Assembly: GCA_949358305.1 (NCBI GenBank) | Contig: OX442319.1 | Span: 7,564,001 to 7,628,000, forward strand | Length of the DNA stretch: 64,000 nt | From: Strigamia acuminata | Taxonomy: Eukaryota; Arthropoda; Chilopoda; Geophilomorpha; Linotaeniidae | Direction of reading: 5' to 3' | In this document: piece after piece, positions 24,653-37,348 of the stretch | How the letters are laid out: each line of letters begins with the position of its first letter | Numbering within the stretch: position 1 is the stretch's first letter | Made by a program: the position numbers and the translations under genes | Notes under the pieces: generated by a model | Told to the model about the DNA's origin: nothing | The model's input: the letters and a program-made list of their open reading frames with translations, nothing else | The model's database searches: none

Positions 24653-27600
24653 GCGATGTGAAATAAGCTCAAAATTTTTTTTTCAAAGTTTATTGCTTGG
24701 GTGTTGCTAAAACTTACATTGAAGGCTTCTACTAAGGTTTAAACACTATTTCTAAACATTCAGAGACATTGGTCTTGTGGTGTTTGTGCTAAGTCAACTG
24801 TGATGAGATCAAAAGTCTATTCTCCCAAATCATCGGTTGGATGTTTCTAAAACTTACATTGGAGCCTTCTACTAAGGTTTAAACACTATTTCTGAACATT
24901 CAGAGACATTGGACTTGTGGTGTTTGTGCTAAGTCAACTGCGATGTCAAATGAGCTCAAAATTTTTTTTTCAAAATTTATTGCTTAGGTGTTGCTAAAAC
25001 TTATATTGAAGGCTTCTACTAAGGTTTAAACACTATTTCTAAACATTCAGAGACATTGGTCTTGTGGTGTTTGTGCTAAGTCAACTGCGATGTGAAATGA
25101 GCTCAAAATTTTTTTTTCAAAATTTAATGCTTGGGTGTTGCTAAAACTTATATTGAAGGCTTCTACTAAGGTTTAAACACTATTTCTGAACATTCAGAGA
25201 CATTAGACTTGTGGTGTTTGTGCTAAGTCAACTGTGATGAGATCAAAAGTTTATTCTCCCAAATCATTCGTGGGATGTTTCTAAAACTTACATTGGAGCC
25301 TTCTACTAAGGTTTAAACACTATTTCTGAACATTCAGAGACATTGGTCTTGTGGTGTTTGTGCTAAGTCAACTGTGATGAGATCAAAAGTCTATTCTCCC
25401 AAATCATCGGTTAAATGTTATAAAACTTACATTGGAGCCTTCTACTAAGGTTTAAACACTATTTCTGAACATTCAGAGACATTGGTCTTGTGGTGTTTGT
25501 GCTAAGTCAACTGTGATGAGATCAAAAGTCTATTCTCCCAAATCATCGGTTAAATGTTTCTAAAACTTACATTGGAGCCTTCTACTAAGGTTTAAACACT
25601 ATTTCTGGACATTCAGAGACATTGGACTTGTGGTGTTTGTGCTAAGTAACTGTGATGAGATCAAAAGTCTATTCTCCCAAATCATTGCTTGGATGTTGCT
25701 AAAACTTACATTGAAGGCTTCTACTAAGGTTTAAACACTATTTCTGAACATTCAGAGACATTGGTCTTGTGGTGTTTGTGCTAAGTCAACTGTGATGAGA
25801 TCAAAGTCTATTCTCCCAAATCATCGGTTGGATGTTTCTAAAACTTACATTGGAGCCTTCTACTAAGGTTTAAACACTATTTCTGAACATTCAGAGACAT
25901 TGGTCTTATGGTGTTTGTGCTAAGTCAACTGTGATGAGATCAAAAGTCTATTCTCCCAAATCATCGGTTGGATGTTTCTAAAACTTACATTGGAGCCTTC
26001 TACTAAGGTTTAAACACTATTTCTGAACATTCAGAGACATTGGACTTGTGGTGTTTGTGCTAAGTCAACTACGATGTGAAATGAGCTCAAAATTTTTTTT
26101 TCAAAATTTAATGCTTGGGTGTTGCTAAAACTTATATTGAAGGCTTCTACTAAGGTTTAAACACTATTTCTGAACATTCAGAGACATTGGACTTGTGGTG
26201 TTTGTGCTAAGTCAACTGTGATGAGATCAAAAGTTTATTCTCCCAAATCATTCGTTGGATGTTTCTAAAACTTACATTGGAGCCTTCTACTAAGGTTTAA
26301 ACACTATTTCTGAACATTCAGAGACATTGGTCTTGTGGTGTTTGTGCTAAGTCAACTGTGATGAGATCAAAAGTCTATTCTCCCAAATCATCGGTTAAAT
26401 GTTATAAAACTTACATTGGAGCCTTCTACTAAGGTTTAAACACTATTTCTGAACATTCAGAGACATTGGTCTTGTGGTGTTTGTGCTAAGTCAACTGTGA
26501 TGAGATCAAAAGTCTATTCTCCCAAATCATCGGTTGGATGTTTCTAAAACTTACATTGGAGCCTTCTACTAAGGTTTAAACACTATTTCTGAACATTCAG
26601 AGACATTGGTCTTGTGGTGTTTGTGCTAAGTCAACTGTGATGAGATCAAAAGTCTATTCTCCTAAATCATTGGTTGGATGTTTCTAAAACTTACATTGGA
26701 GCCTTCTACTAAGGTTTAAACACTATTTCTGAACATTCAGAGACATTGGTCTTGTGGTGTTTGTGCTAAGTCAACTGCGATGTGAAATGAGCTCAAAATT
26801 TTTTTCTTCAAAATTTAGTGCTTGGGTGTTGCTAAAACTTATATTGAAGGCTTCTACTAAGGTTTAAACACTATTTCTGAACATACAGAGACATTGGACT
26901 TGTGGTGTTTGTGCTAAGTAACTGTGATGAGATCAAAAGTCTATTCTCCCAAATCATTGCTTGGATGTTGCTAAAACTTACATTGAAGGCTTCTACTAAG
27001 GTTTAAACACTATTTCTGAACATTCAGAGACATTGGTCTTGTGGTGTTTGTGCTAAGTCAACTGTGATGAGATCAAAAGTCTATTCTCCCAAATCATCGG
27101 TTGGATGTTTCTAAAACTTACATTGGAGCCTTCTACTAAGGTTTAAACACTATTTCTGAACATTCAGAGACATTGGTCTTATGGTGTTTGTGCTAAGTCA
27201 ACTATGATGAGATCAAAAGTCTATTCTCCCAAATCATCGGTTGAATGTTTCTAAAACTTACATTGGAGCCTTCTACTAAGGTTTAAACACTATTTCTGAA
27301 CATTCAGAGACATTGGTCTTGTGGTGTTTGTGCTAAGTCAACTGTGATGAGATCAAAAGTCTATTCTCCCAAATCATCGGTTGGATGTTTCTAAAACTTA
27401 CATTGGAGCCTTCTACTAAGGTTTAAACACTATTTCTGAACATTCAGAGACATTGGTCTTGTGGTGTTTGTGCTAAGTCAACTGTGATGAGATCAAAAGT
27501 CTATTCTCCCAAATCATCGGTTAAATGTTATAAAACTTACATTGGAGCCTTCTACTAAGGTTTAAACACTATTTCTGAACATTCAGAGACATTGGTCTTG

Positions 27601-28320
27601 TGGTGTTTGTGCTAAGTCAACTGTGATGAGATCAAAAGTCTATTCTCCCAAATCATCGGTTAAATGTTTCTAAAACTTACATTGGAGCCTTCTACTAAGG
27701 TTTAAACACTATTTCTGAACATTCAGAGACATTGGACTTGTGGTGTTTGTGCTAAGTAACTGTGATGAGATCAAAAGTCTATTCTCCCAAATCATTGCTT
27801 GGATGTTGCTAAAACTTACATTGAAGGCTTCTACTAAGGTTTAAACACTATTTCTGAACATTCAGAGACATTGGTCTTGTGGTGTTTGTGCTAAGTCAAC
27901 TGTGATGAGATCAAAGTCTATTCTCCCAAATCATCGGTTGGATGTTTCTAAAACTTACATTGGAGCCTTCTACTAAGGTTTAAACACTATTTCTGAACAT
28001 TCAGAGACATTGGTCTTATGGTGTTTGTGCTAAGTCAACTATGATGAGATCAAAAGTCTATTCTCCCAAATCATCGGTTGAATGTTTCTAAAACTTACAT
28101 TGGAGCCTTCTACTAAGGTTTAAACACTATTTCTGAACATTCAGAGACATTGGTCTTGTGGTGTTTGTGCTAAGTCAACTGTGATGAGATCAAAAGTCTA
28201 TTCTCCCAAATCATCGGTTGGATGTTTCTAAAACTTACATTGGAGCCTTCTACTAAGGTTTAAACACTATTTCTGAACATTCAGAGACATTGGTCTTGTG
28301 GTGTTTGTGCTAAGTCAACT

Positions 28321-29320
28321 GCGATGTGAAATAAGCTCAAAATTTTTTTTTCAAAGTTTATTGCTTGGGTGTTGCTAAAACTTACATTGAAGGCTTCTAC
28401 TAAGGTTTAAACACTATTTCTAAACATTCAGAGACATTGGTCTTGTGGTGTTTGTGCTAAGTCAACTGTGATGAGATCAAAAGTCTATTCTCCCAAATCA
28501 TCGGTTGGATGTTTCTAAAACTTACATTGGAGCCTTCTACTAAGGTTTAAACACTATTTCTGAACATTCAGAGACATTGGACTTGTGGTGTTTGTGCTAA
28601 GTCAACTGCGATGTCAAATGAGCTCAAAATTTTTTTTTCAAAATTTATTGCTTAGGTGTTGCTAAAACTTATATTGAAGGCTTCTACTAAGGTTTAAACA
28701 CTATTTCTAAACATTCAGAGACATTGGTCTTGTGGTGTTTGTGCTAAGTCAACTGCGATGTGAAATGAGCTCAAAATTTTTTTTTCAAAATTTAATGCTT
28801 GGGTGTTGCTAAAACTTATATTGAAGGCTTCTACTAAGGTTTAAACACTATTTCTGAACATTCAGAGACATTAGACTTGTGGTGTTTGTGCTAAGTCAAC
28901 TGTGATGAGATCAAAGTCTATTCTCCCAAATCATCGGTTGGATGTTTCTAAAACTTACATTGGAGCCTTCTACTAAGGTTTAAACACTATTTCTGAACAT
29001 TCAGAGACATTGGTCTTATGGTGTTTGTGCTAAGTCAACTATGATGAGATCAAAAGTCTATTCTCCCAAATCATCGGTTGAATGTTTCTAAAACTTACAT
29101 TGGAGCCTTCTACTAAGGTTTAAACACTATTTCTGAACATTCAGAGACATTGGTCTTGTGGTGTTTGTGCTAAGTCAACTGTGATGAGATCAAAAGTCTA
29201 TTCTCCCAAATCATCGGTTGGATGTTTCTAAAACTTACATTGGAGCCTTCTACTAAGGTTTAAACACTATTTCTGAACATTCAGAGACATTGGTCTTGTG
29301 GTGTTTGTGCTAAGTCAACT
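28321..29320. repeat. 1,000-bp heptamer HOR unit
   Basis: Counterpart of 23653-24652 at exactly +4,668, in the second arm of the tandem duplication. Confidence 0.85.
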
Positions 29321-32300
29321 GCGATGTGAAATAAGCTCAAAATTTTTTTTTCAAAGTTTATTGCTTGGGTGTTGCTAAAACTTACATTGAAGGCTTCTAC
29401 TAAGGTTTAAACACTATTTCTAAACATTCAGAGACATTGGTCTTGTGGTGTTTGTGCTAAGTCAACTGTGATGAGATCAAAAGTCTATTCTCCCAAATCA
29501 TCGGTTGGATGTTTCTAAAACTTACATTGGAGCCTTCTACTAAGGTTTAAACACTATTTCTGAACATTCAGAGACATTGGACTTGTGGTGTTTGTGCTAA
29601 GTCAACTGCGATGTCAAATGAGCTCAAAATTTTTTTTTCAAAATTTATTGCTTAGGTGTTGCTAAAACTTATATTGAAGGCTTCTACTAAGGTTTAAACA
29701 CTATTTCTAAACATTCAGAGACATTGGTCTTGTGGTGTTTGTGCTAAGTCAACTGCGATGTGAAATGAGCTCAAAATTTTTTTTTCAAAATTTAATGCTT
29801 GGGTGTTGCTAAAACTTATATTGAAGGCTTCTACTAAGGTTTAAACACTATTTCTGAACATTCAGAGACATTAGACTTGTGGTGTTTGTGCTAAGTCAAC
29901 TGTGATGAGATCAAAAGTTTATTCTCCCAAATCATTCGTGGGATGTTTCTAAAACTTACATTGGAGCCTTCTACTAAGGTTTAAACACTATTTCTGAACA
30001 TTCAGAGACATTGGTCTTGTGGTGTTTGTGCTAAGTCAACTGTGATGAGATCAAAAGTCTATTCTCCCAAATCATCGGTTAAATGTTATAAAACTTACAT
30101 TGGAGCCTTCTACTAAGGTTTAAACACTATTTCTGAACATTCAGAGACATTGGTCTTGTGGTGTTTGTGCTAAGTCAACTGTGATGAGATCAAAAGTCTA
30201 TTCTCCCAAATCATCGGTTAAATGTTTCTAAAACTTACATTGGAGCCTTCTACTAAGGTTTAAACACTATTTCTGGACATTCAGAGACATTGGACTTGTG
30301 GTGTTTGTGCTAAGTAACTGTGATGAGATCAAAAGTCTATTCTCCCAAATCATTGCTTGGATGTTGCTAAAACTTACATTGAAGGCTTCTACTAAGGTTT
30401 AAACACTATTTCTGAACATTCAGAGACATTGGTCTTGTGGTGTTTGTGCTAAGTCAACTGTGATGAGATCAAAGTCTATTCTCCCAAATCATCGGTTGGA
30501 TGTTTCTAAAACTTACATTGGAGCCTTCTACTAAGGTTTAAACACTATTTCTGAACATTCAGAGACATTGGTCTTATGGTGTTTGTGCTAAGTCAACTGT
30601 GATGAGATCAAAAGTCTATTCTCCCAAATCATCGGTTGGATGTTTCTAAAACTTACATTGGAGCCTTCTACTAAGGTTTAAACACTATTTCTGAACATTC
30701 AGAGACATTGGACTTGTGGTGTTTGTGCTAAGTCAACTACGATGTGAAATGAGCTCAAAATTTTTTTTTCAAAATTTAATGCTTGGGTGTTGCTAAAACT
30801 TATATTGAAGGCTTCTACTAAGGTTTAAACACTATTTCTGAACATTCAGAGACATTGGACTTGTGGTGTTTGTGCTAAGTCAACTGTGATGAGATCAAAA
30901 GTTTATTCTCCCAAATCATTCGTTGGATGTTTCTAAAACTTACATTGGAGCCTTCTACTAAGGTTTAAACACTATTTCTGAACATTCAGAGACATTGGTC
31001 TTGTGGTGTTTGTGCTAAGTCAACTGTGATGAGATCAAAAGTCTATTCTCCCAAATCATCGGTTAAATGTTATAAAACTTACATTGGAGCCTTCTACTAA
31101 GGTTTAAACACTATTTCTGAACATTCAGAGACATTGGTCTTGTGGTGTTTGTGCTAAGTCAACTGTGATGAGATCAAAAGTCTATTCTCCCAAATCATCG
31201 GTTGGATGTTTCTAAAACTTACATTGGAGCCTTCTACTAAGGTTTAAACACTATTTCTGAACATTCAGAGACATTGGTCTTGTGGTGTTTGTGCTAAGTC
31301 AACTGTGATGAGATCAAAAGTCTATTCTCCTAAATCATTGGTTGGATGTTTCTAAAACTTACATTGGAGCCTTCTACTAAGGTTTAAACACTATTTCTGA
31401 ACATTCAGAGACATTGGTCTTGTGGTGTTTGTGCTAAGTCAACTGCGATGTGAAATGAGCTCAAAATTTTTTTCTTCAAAATTTAGTGCTTGGGTGTTGC
31501 TAAAACTTATATTGAAGGCTTCTACTAAGGTTTAAACACTATTTCTGAACATACAGAGACATTGGACTTGTGGTGTTTGTGCTAAGTAACTGTGATGAGA
31601 TCAAAAGTCTATTCTCCCAAATCATTGCTTGGATGTTGCTAAAACTTACATTGAAGGCTTCTACTAAGGTTTAAACACTATTTCTGAACATTCAGAGACA
31701 TTGGTCTTGTGGTGTTTGTGCTAAGTCAACTGTGATGAGATCAAAAGTCTATTCTCCCAAATCATCGGTTGGATGTTTCTAAAACTTACATTGGAGCCTT
31801 CTACTAAGGTTTAAACACTATTTCTGAACATTCAGAGACATTGGTCTTATGGTGTTTGTGCTAAGTCAACTATGATGAGATCAAAAGTCTATTCTCCCAA
31901 ATCATCGGTTGAATGTTTCTAAAACTTACATTGGAGCCTTCTACTAAGGTTTAAACACTATTTCTGAACATTCAGAGACATTGGTCTTGTGGTGTTTGTG
32001 CTAAGTCAACTGTGATGAGATCAAAAGTCTATTCTCCCAAATCATCGGTTGGATGTTTCTAAAACTTACATTGGAGCCTTCTACTAAGGTTTAAACACTA
32101 TTTCTGAACATTCAGAGACATTGGACTTGTGGTGTTTGTGCTAAGTCAACTGCGATGTGAAATGAGCTCAAAATTTTTTTTTCAAAATTTATTGCTTAGG
32201 TGTTGCTAAAACTTATATTGAAGGCTTCTACTAAGGTTTAAACACTATTTCTGAACATTCAGAGACATTGGTCTTGTGGTGTTTGTGCTAAGTCAACTGC

Positions 32301-34818
32301 GATGTGAAATGAGCTCAAAATTTTTTTTTCAAAATTTAATGCTTGGGTGTTGCTAAAACTTATATTGAAGGCTTCTACTAAGGTTTAAACACTATTTCTG
32401 AACATTCAGAGACATTAGACTTGTGGTGTTTGTGCTAAGTCAACTGTGATGAGATCAAAAGTTTATTCTCCCAAATCATTCGTGGGATGTTTCTAAAACT
32501 TACATTGGAGCCTTCTACTAAGGTTTAAACACTATTTCTGAACATTCAGAGACATTGGTCTTGTGGTGTTTGTGCTAAGTCAACTGTGATGAGATCAAAA
32601 GTCTATTCTCCCAAATCATCGGTTAAATGTTATAAAACTTACATTGGAGCCTTCTACTAAGGTTTAAACACTATTTCTGAACATTCAGAGACATTGGTCT
32701 TGTGGTGTTTGTGCTAAGTCAACTGTGATGAGATCAAAAGTCTATTCTCCCAAATCATCGGTTAAATGTTTCTAAAACTTACATTGGAGCCTTCTACTAA
32801 GGTTTAAACACTATTTCTGAACATTCAGAGACATTGGACTTGTGGTGTTTGTGCTAAGTAACTGTGATGAGATCAAAAGTCTATTCTCCCAAATCATTGC
32901 TTGGATGTTGCTAAAACTTACATTGAAGGCTTCTACTAAGGTTTAAACACTATTTCTGAACATTCAGAGACATTGGTCTTGTGGTGTTTGTGCTAAGTCA
33001 ACTGTGATGAGATCAAAGTCTATTCTCCCAAATCATCGGTTGGATGTTTCTAAAACTTACATTGGAGCCTTCTACTAAGGTTTAAACACTATTTCTGAAC
33101 ATTCAGAGACATTGGTCTTATGGTGTTTGTGCTAAGTCAACTATGATGAGATCAAAAGTCTATTCTCCCAAATCATCGGTTGAATGTTTCTAAAACTTAC
33201 ATTGGAGCCTTCTACTAAGGTTTAAACACTATTTCTGAACATTCAGAGACATTGGTCTTGTGGTGTTTGTGCTAAGTCAACTGTGATGAGATCAAAAGTC
33301 TATTCTCCCAAATCATCGGTTGGATGTTTCTAAAACTTACATTGGAGCCTTCTACTAAGGTTTAAACACTATTTCTGAACATTCAGAGACATTGGTCTTG
33401 TGGTGTTTGTGCTAAGTCAACTGCGATGTGAAATAAGCTCAAAATTTTTTTTTCAAAGTTTAATGCTTGGGTGTTGCTAAAACTTATATTGAAGGCTTCT
33501 ACTAAGGTTTAAACACTATTTCTGAACATTCAGAGACATTGGTCTTGTGGTGTTTGTGCTAAGTCAACTGCGATGTAAAATGAGCTCAAAATTTTTTTTT
33601 CAAAATTTAATGCTTGGGTGTTGCTAAAACTTATATTGAAGGCTTCTACTAAGGTTTAAACACTATTTCTGAACATTCAGAGACATTAGACTTGTGGTGT
33701 TTGTGCTAAGTCAACTGTGATGAGATCAAAAGTTTATTCTCCCAAATCATTCGTGGGATGTTTCTAAAACTTACATTGGAGCCTTCTACTAAGGTTTAAA
33801 CACTATTTCTGAACATTCAGAGACATTGGTCTTGTGGTGTTTGTGCTAAGTCAACTGTGATGAGATCAAAAGTCTATTCTCCCAAATCATCGGTTAAATG
33901 TTATAAAACTTACATTGGAGCCTTCTACTAAGGTTTAAACACTATTTCTGAACATTCAGAGACATTGGTCTTGTGGTGTTTGTGCTAAGTCAACTGTGAT
34001 GAGATCAAAAGTCTATTCTCCCAAATCATCGGTTAAATGTTTCTAAAACTTACATTGGAGCCTTCTACTAAGGTTTAAACACTATTTCTGAACATTCAGA
34101 GACATTGGACTCGTGGTGTTTGTGCTAAGTAACTGTGATGAGATCAAAAGTCTATTCTCCCAAATCATTGCTTGGATGTTGCTAAAACTTACATTGAAGG
34201 CTTCTACTAAGGTTTAAACACTATTTCTGAACATTCAGAGACATTGGTCTTGTGGTGTTTGTGCTAAGTCAACTGTGATGAGATCAAAAGTCTATTCTCC
34301 CAAATCATCGGTTGGATGTTTCTAAAACTTACATTGGAGCCTTCTACTAAGGTTTAAACACTATTTCTGAACATTCAGAGACATTGGACTTGTGGTGTTT
34401 GTGCTAAGTCAACTGCGATGTGAAATGAGCTCAAAATTTTTTTTTCAAAATTTAATGCTTGGGTGTTGCTAAAACTTATATTGAAGGCTTCTACTAAGGT
34501 TTAAACACTATTTCTGAACATTCAGAGACATTGGACTTGTGGTGTTTGTGCTAAGTCAACTGCGATGTGAAATGAGCTCAAAATTTTTTTTTCAAAATTT
34601 ATTGCTTAGGTGTTGCTAAAACTTATATTGAAGGCTTCTACTAAGGTTTAAACACTATTTCTGAACATTCAGAGACATTGGTCTTGTGGTGTTTGTGCTA
34701 AGTCAACTGCGATGTGAAATGAGCTCAAAATTTTTTTTTCAAAATTTAATGCTTGGGTGTTGCTAAAACTTATATTGAAGGCTTCTACTAAGGTTTAAAC
34801 ACTATTTCTGAACATTCA

Positions 34819-34822
34819 GAGA
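34819..34822. repeat. Target duplication, left of BEL/Pao element
   Basis: GAGA before TGTTGC; the same GAGA is at 41518-41521. The unbroken monomer reads cattcagagacattagac (for example at 32403), so one GAGA was duplicated on insertion. BEL/Pao duplications are usually 4-6 bp. Confidence 0.85.
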
Positions 34823-34975
34823 TGTTGCTAGCAACAAATGGAGTTGTCAAAACGTTTACCGGCTAGGAAGAAAATCTATACATGTGGCAATTTCCTGGAA
34901 ATACAGACAAAACGTTTTTAATAATATTCTTGTGTGTTTGAGTTCGAATTTGTCAATTATCTGAATATTTCCCCG

Positions 34976-34983
34976 TATAAAAG
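34976..34983 (+). promoter_or_regulatory. TATA box of 5' LTR
   Basis: TATAAAAG preceded by ccccg, about 153 bases into the LTR. If used, transcription would start near 35005-35015. The setting (ccccgtataaaagcg) is convincing, but no initiator is clear. U3 would then be unusually short and R unusually long. Confidence 0.5.
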
Positions 34984-36083
34984 CGTTTGCCATGTGAATT
35001 AATTATCTGAAATGTCAAAATATTGCTTTGTAAGTTTTTGTTGTCACTTATTAACGTTTTGTGCAAATTTTACCTGTTTCTTGAGTGTTATCTATTTCCA
35101 GTTCATTAGTGTAAGCAGTCCGACAAGCTGGATGCATCTCGCTCAATTCAAATGTGGACTGGAAGAGATCTAACTGTTATTATTAATGTTTAAATGCATT
35201 CAGTGCATTTTATCAGTTTATTAGCAATTTTCCTACCTTGTTTAATGTCCTGTGTGTCTATTGTGCGCATGTGAGTTCAACACCGCTCGTTTCAGGTGTG
35301 AAAACGTCCAAAATGCGTGCAAATGATCGCCTCCCATGCGTGTCCGCCTCTGGACAGCTGGTAGAAATGTTCCAGGTCCTGTCACGGATTAAAAACCACC
35401 TATATTAGTTGTTTGTATGCCTATTAATTAATTTGTTACCTTAAAATGCCTCTCACTTGTCCTGGAAGGTTAATTGGATTGCTTTTGTGCTCATATGAGC
35501 AATCTCTCTCTCCTTGTCCGCCATTGCTGTGGGCGTGGCTTAAGTGTCTCTGTAAAGATGTATTTAAAATTACCTTTTTGTGGGTTTTATGAGGTATTTG
35601 TGAGTAATTGAGCATTTGTGTAATTAGCAATGTAATAGTATTAAGTTTTATTGCATGATGATAATGCTTTCTGATGTAAATACTGCACTCACTGTAGAGC
35701 TGCAATTTGATTGGTAGAAAACCTCTATATTTATTCTTTTTCTTGTGTTTCATGAATATTTACTAGGATTTAATGCATTTCTAATGGGTTCTTGAATATA
35801 GCATCTAAAGATTGATTGTAAAACTGATTTATTACATTTAATGTAGGTTTTCAGTTGTTAGGCTTAAGCAAATGTACTTGATGCCCTGTACGGTAGTCTA
35901 TTTGTATCAGATGGTTTATTTCCTCCCTTTTTTAGGGACCTAAGGCTTCCTTACTTTCAAGTGCATATGTCCTTATACAATGCTTATGTGATTGCACTTG
36001 TTATAGTTTATTGTTTTAAGTGTAACTGCTTTGTTTCTGCTCTCGCGCTGCATTGTATCTGTGTTATTCATGTTTTCAATGAT

Positions 36084-36089
36084 ATTAAA
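36084..36089 (+). terminator. ATTAAA polyadenylation signal, 5' LTR
   Basis: ATTAAA followed by gtttattttt-like T/GT-rich sequence, about 190 bases before the LTR end. No AATAAA was found in the LTR. Another ATTAAA lies at 35398-35403. Confidence 0.35.
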
Positions 36090-36282
36090 CGATGTTTATT
36101 TTTACTCCCGTGGATTTTAACAGAATGAGTGAGGAGTAAAAACTCCTTGTTTCCTCCAAAGTACCTGCTGTTCTGGATGCCTGACAGATGGACATTGAAT
36201 CTTCAAAGCCACTATACAAAATCAGCGGTCAAAAAGAAGGTCCTTAGTTTCATAATTGGCCCAACCCAGGCCAGTTGCAACA

Positions 36283-37348
36283 TTTTTGGTCCCAGTGACC
36301 AGGATACTTCGTGTCATCGCGAATTCGAGTCTGTGCCAGGTTTATTGTGTGATTTATGATTTGCTCTCATTTCAAGTGTCAAGCACCAGTGCTTTTTGTA
36401 TGCGTGTCGTCCGTGCGCCGTTGTACGCCTGTATTTCCGGTCAGTTGCGGTCACGTATCTTGTGAAAGTGCCAAAAGGTGTGTTTCAAGTGCATCAGGTG
36501 TGTCCAGCTGCTTAGCGCCGTCTGTCTTCAAGTGCGCACTTGAGTTTGTGCCAAGTGACAGTGAGCCGTGCAGTGAATTCGCCTGTTTGGAGCAAATCGT
36601 CCTTTTCCCGTTTTGTGTCGTCGTGACAGTGGATCTCCTTCGAGTGGACAACGTCCTCAGTGTGGAGTTCAAGCCGCAGCGCACCACTGGTCGCGGACGT
36701 TCCTGGCTGTCAACTAGTCGTCAATCATCACACAACGCAATGCGATGTCCATCTGAAACAAAGATTTATATTTATAATTTTGTCTCAAATAAATTAAATA
36801 TAATCTTCTTAAGTATATGTCCAGCATTCAGTCAGGTCTTTGGGGGAAAACAAATCGTTTATTTAGCAAAGTCTTATTCAAGTGATCAGTTTTGGTCTAA
36901 TAAGAAAAGATTTTCGAGAATAATTCAGTTAGGAGTGTTTTGTTTGCAATTTGGTTGTTAAATCTACAATTGAATCTGGGCAAATACTCAAGTTCGCTCG
37001 CCATTACTGCATTAGGCAGAGAGCAATTGTCGTCTTAATTACGCCAGTGTGCATTTCCGTAGATATAAGCGTATCGAAATTTATTGTGACTCGGGGGTTT
37101 TGGGGGTCCTTGTCATCTCCAAAGTCAATAGTTAGCTCACATAAATTAAGCGCTGTCGCATCGATCCTTGAACGTGGGATTTCGAGGTCGAAATTCGAGT
37201 GTGTAAGTCAAATCCGTCCTTTTTGTTTGTTGGTGTCTCTGCTTTGCCCTTAGTGTGTCGTCCGTTGGGTTGAGATCCAACTGGAAAAGGAGATTTTATT
37301 TTTACACAAAGAATCAATTCCAGTTGTCAAAGTTTACTTATCTGAAAA
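36283..37348 (+). other. Untranslated leader of BEL/Pao element
   Basis: This 1,066-base stretch between the 5' LTR and the gag start should hold the primer site and packaging signal. It contains a 201-codon open frame (36356-36961), rich in Cys, Ser and Val, with no domain I recognise. Shorter frames at 36951-37253 and on the minus strand overlap it. Several upstream ATGs precede the gag ATG, so gag translation would need leaky scanning, reinitiation or internal entry if the whole leader is in the mRNA. I see no convincing gene here. Confidence 0.6.
36287..36305 (+). other. Putative primer-binding site
   Basis: Begins TGG four bases after the 5' LTR. Its right half, gtgaccaggat, matches the complement of the T-arm of animal tRNA-His as I recall it. 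Taken as a whole the site needs one extra base and one mismatch (tggtcccagtgaccaggat), so the tRNA assignment is tentative. The position is right for priming minus-strand DNA synthesis. Confidence 0.4.

Larger units (their letters stand above)
22715..32124. repeat. 4,668-bp tandem segmental duplication
   Basis: Bases 22715-27456 match 27383-32124 at offset 4,668. All landmarks compared are in register: aataagctc at 23653/28321 and 24653/29321, acgatg at 26071/30739, tttagtg near 26814/31482. The left match ends at the mismatch at 22714 and the right match at 27457 (T) against 32125 (A). A third partial copy resumes at about 32.58 kb (offset 9,770) and runs to about 33.45 kb. I did not align every base. 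Confidence 0.85.
10026..34822. repeat. Satellite block 3 (24.8 kb, variable HOR structure)
   Basis: Uninterrupted head-to-tail array of A (147 bp), B (140 bp) and 139-bp monomers. Useful landmarks are the A subtype with aataagctc and caaagttta, whose gcgatg starts at 10043, 13301, 14301, 21111, 23653, 24653, 28321, 29321 and 33423. Large repeated segments include offset 5,955 (about 10.4-12.1 kb against 16.4-18.1 kb), offset 6,810 (about 13.5-16.2 kb against 20.3-23.0 kb) and offset 4,668 (22.7-27.5 kb against 27.4-32.1 kb). The array is cut at cattcagaga by the BEL/Pao element. No gene, RNA gene or other insertion is seen inside. Confidence 0.97.
34823..36282 (+). repeat. 5' LTR of BEL/Pao element (1,460 bp)
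   Basis: Starts TGTTGCTAGCAACA, itself a 14-base palindrome, and ends TTGCAACA; the terminal TGTTGC/GCAACA is a 6-base inverted repeat. I found no difference from the 3' LTR over 1,460 bases. It contains TATAAAAG (34976-34983), a palindrome TGCTCATATGAGCA (35488-35501), ATTAAA (36084-36089) and a small hairpin in the presumed U5 (36132-36147, stem aggagt/actcct). A 105-codon frame on the minus strand (35436-35753) recurs in the other LTR and is probably chance. Confidence 0.95.

Noticed and set aside
1076-34822. CRISPR-like array of regularly spaced repeats
   Set aside because: Repeats are contiguous 140/147-bp monomers with no unique spacers, no cas genes, and in a eukaryotic setting.
35436-35753. 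105-codon minus-strand frame in both BEL/Pao LTRs
   Set aside because: It lies antisense in the LTR, shows no recognisable domain, and its second copy is just the other LTR.
36356-36961. 201-codon frame in the element leader
   Set aside because: Long enough to note but without a recognisable domain, and lying where an untranslated leader is expected. Mentioned under the leader but not called a gene.
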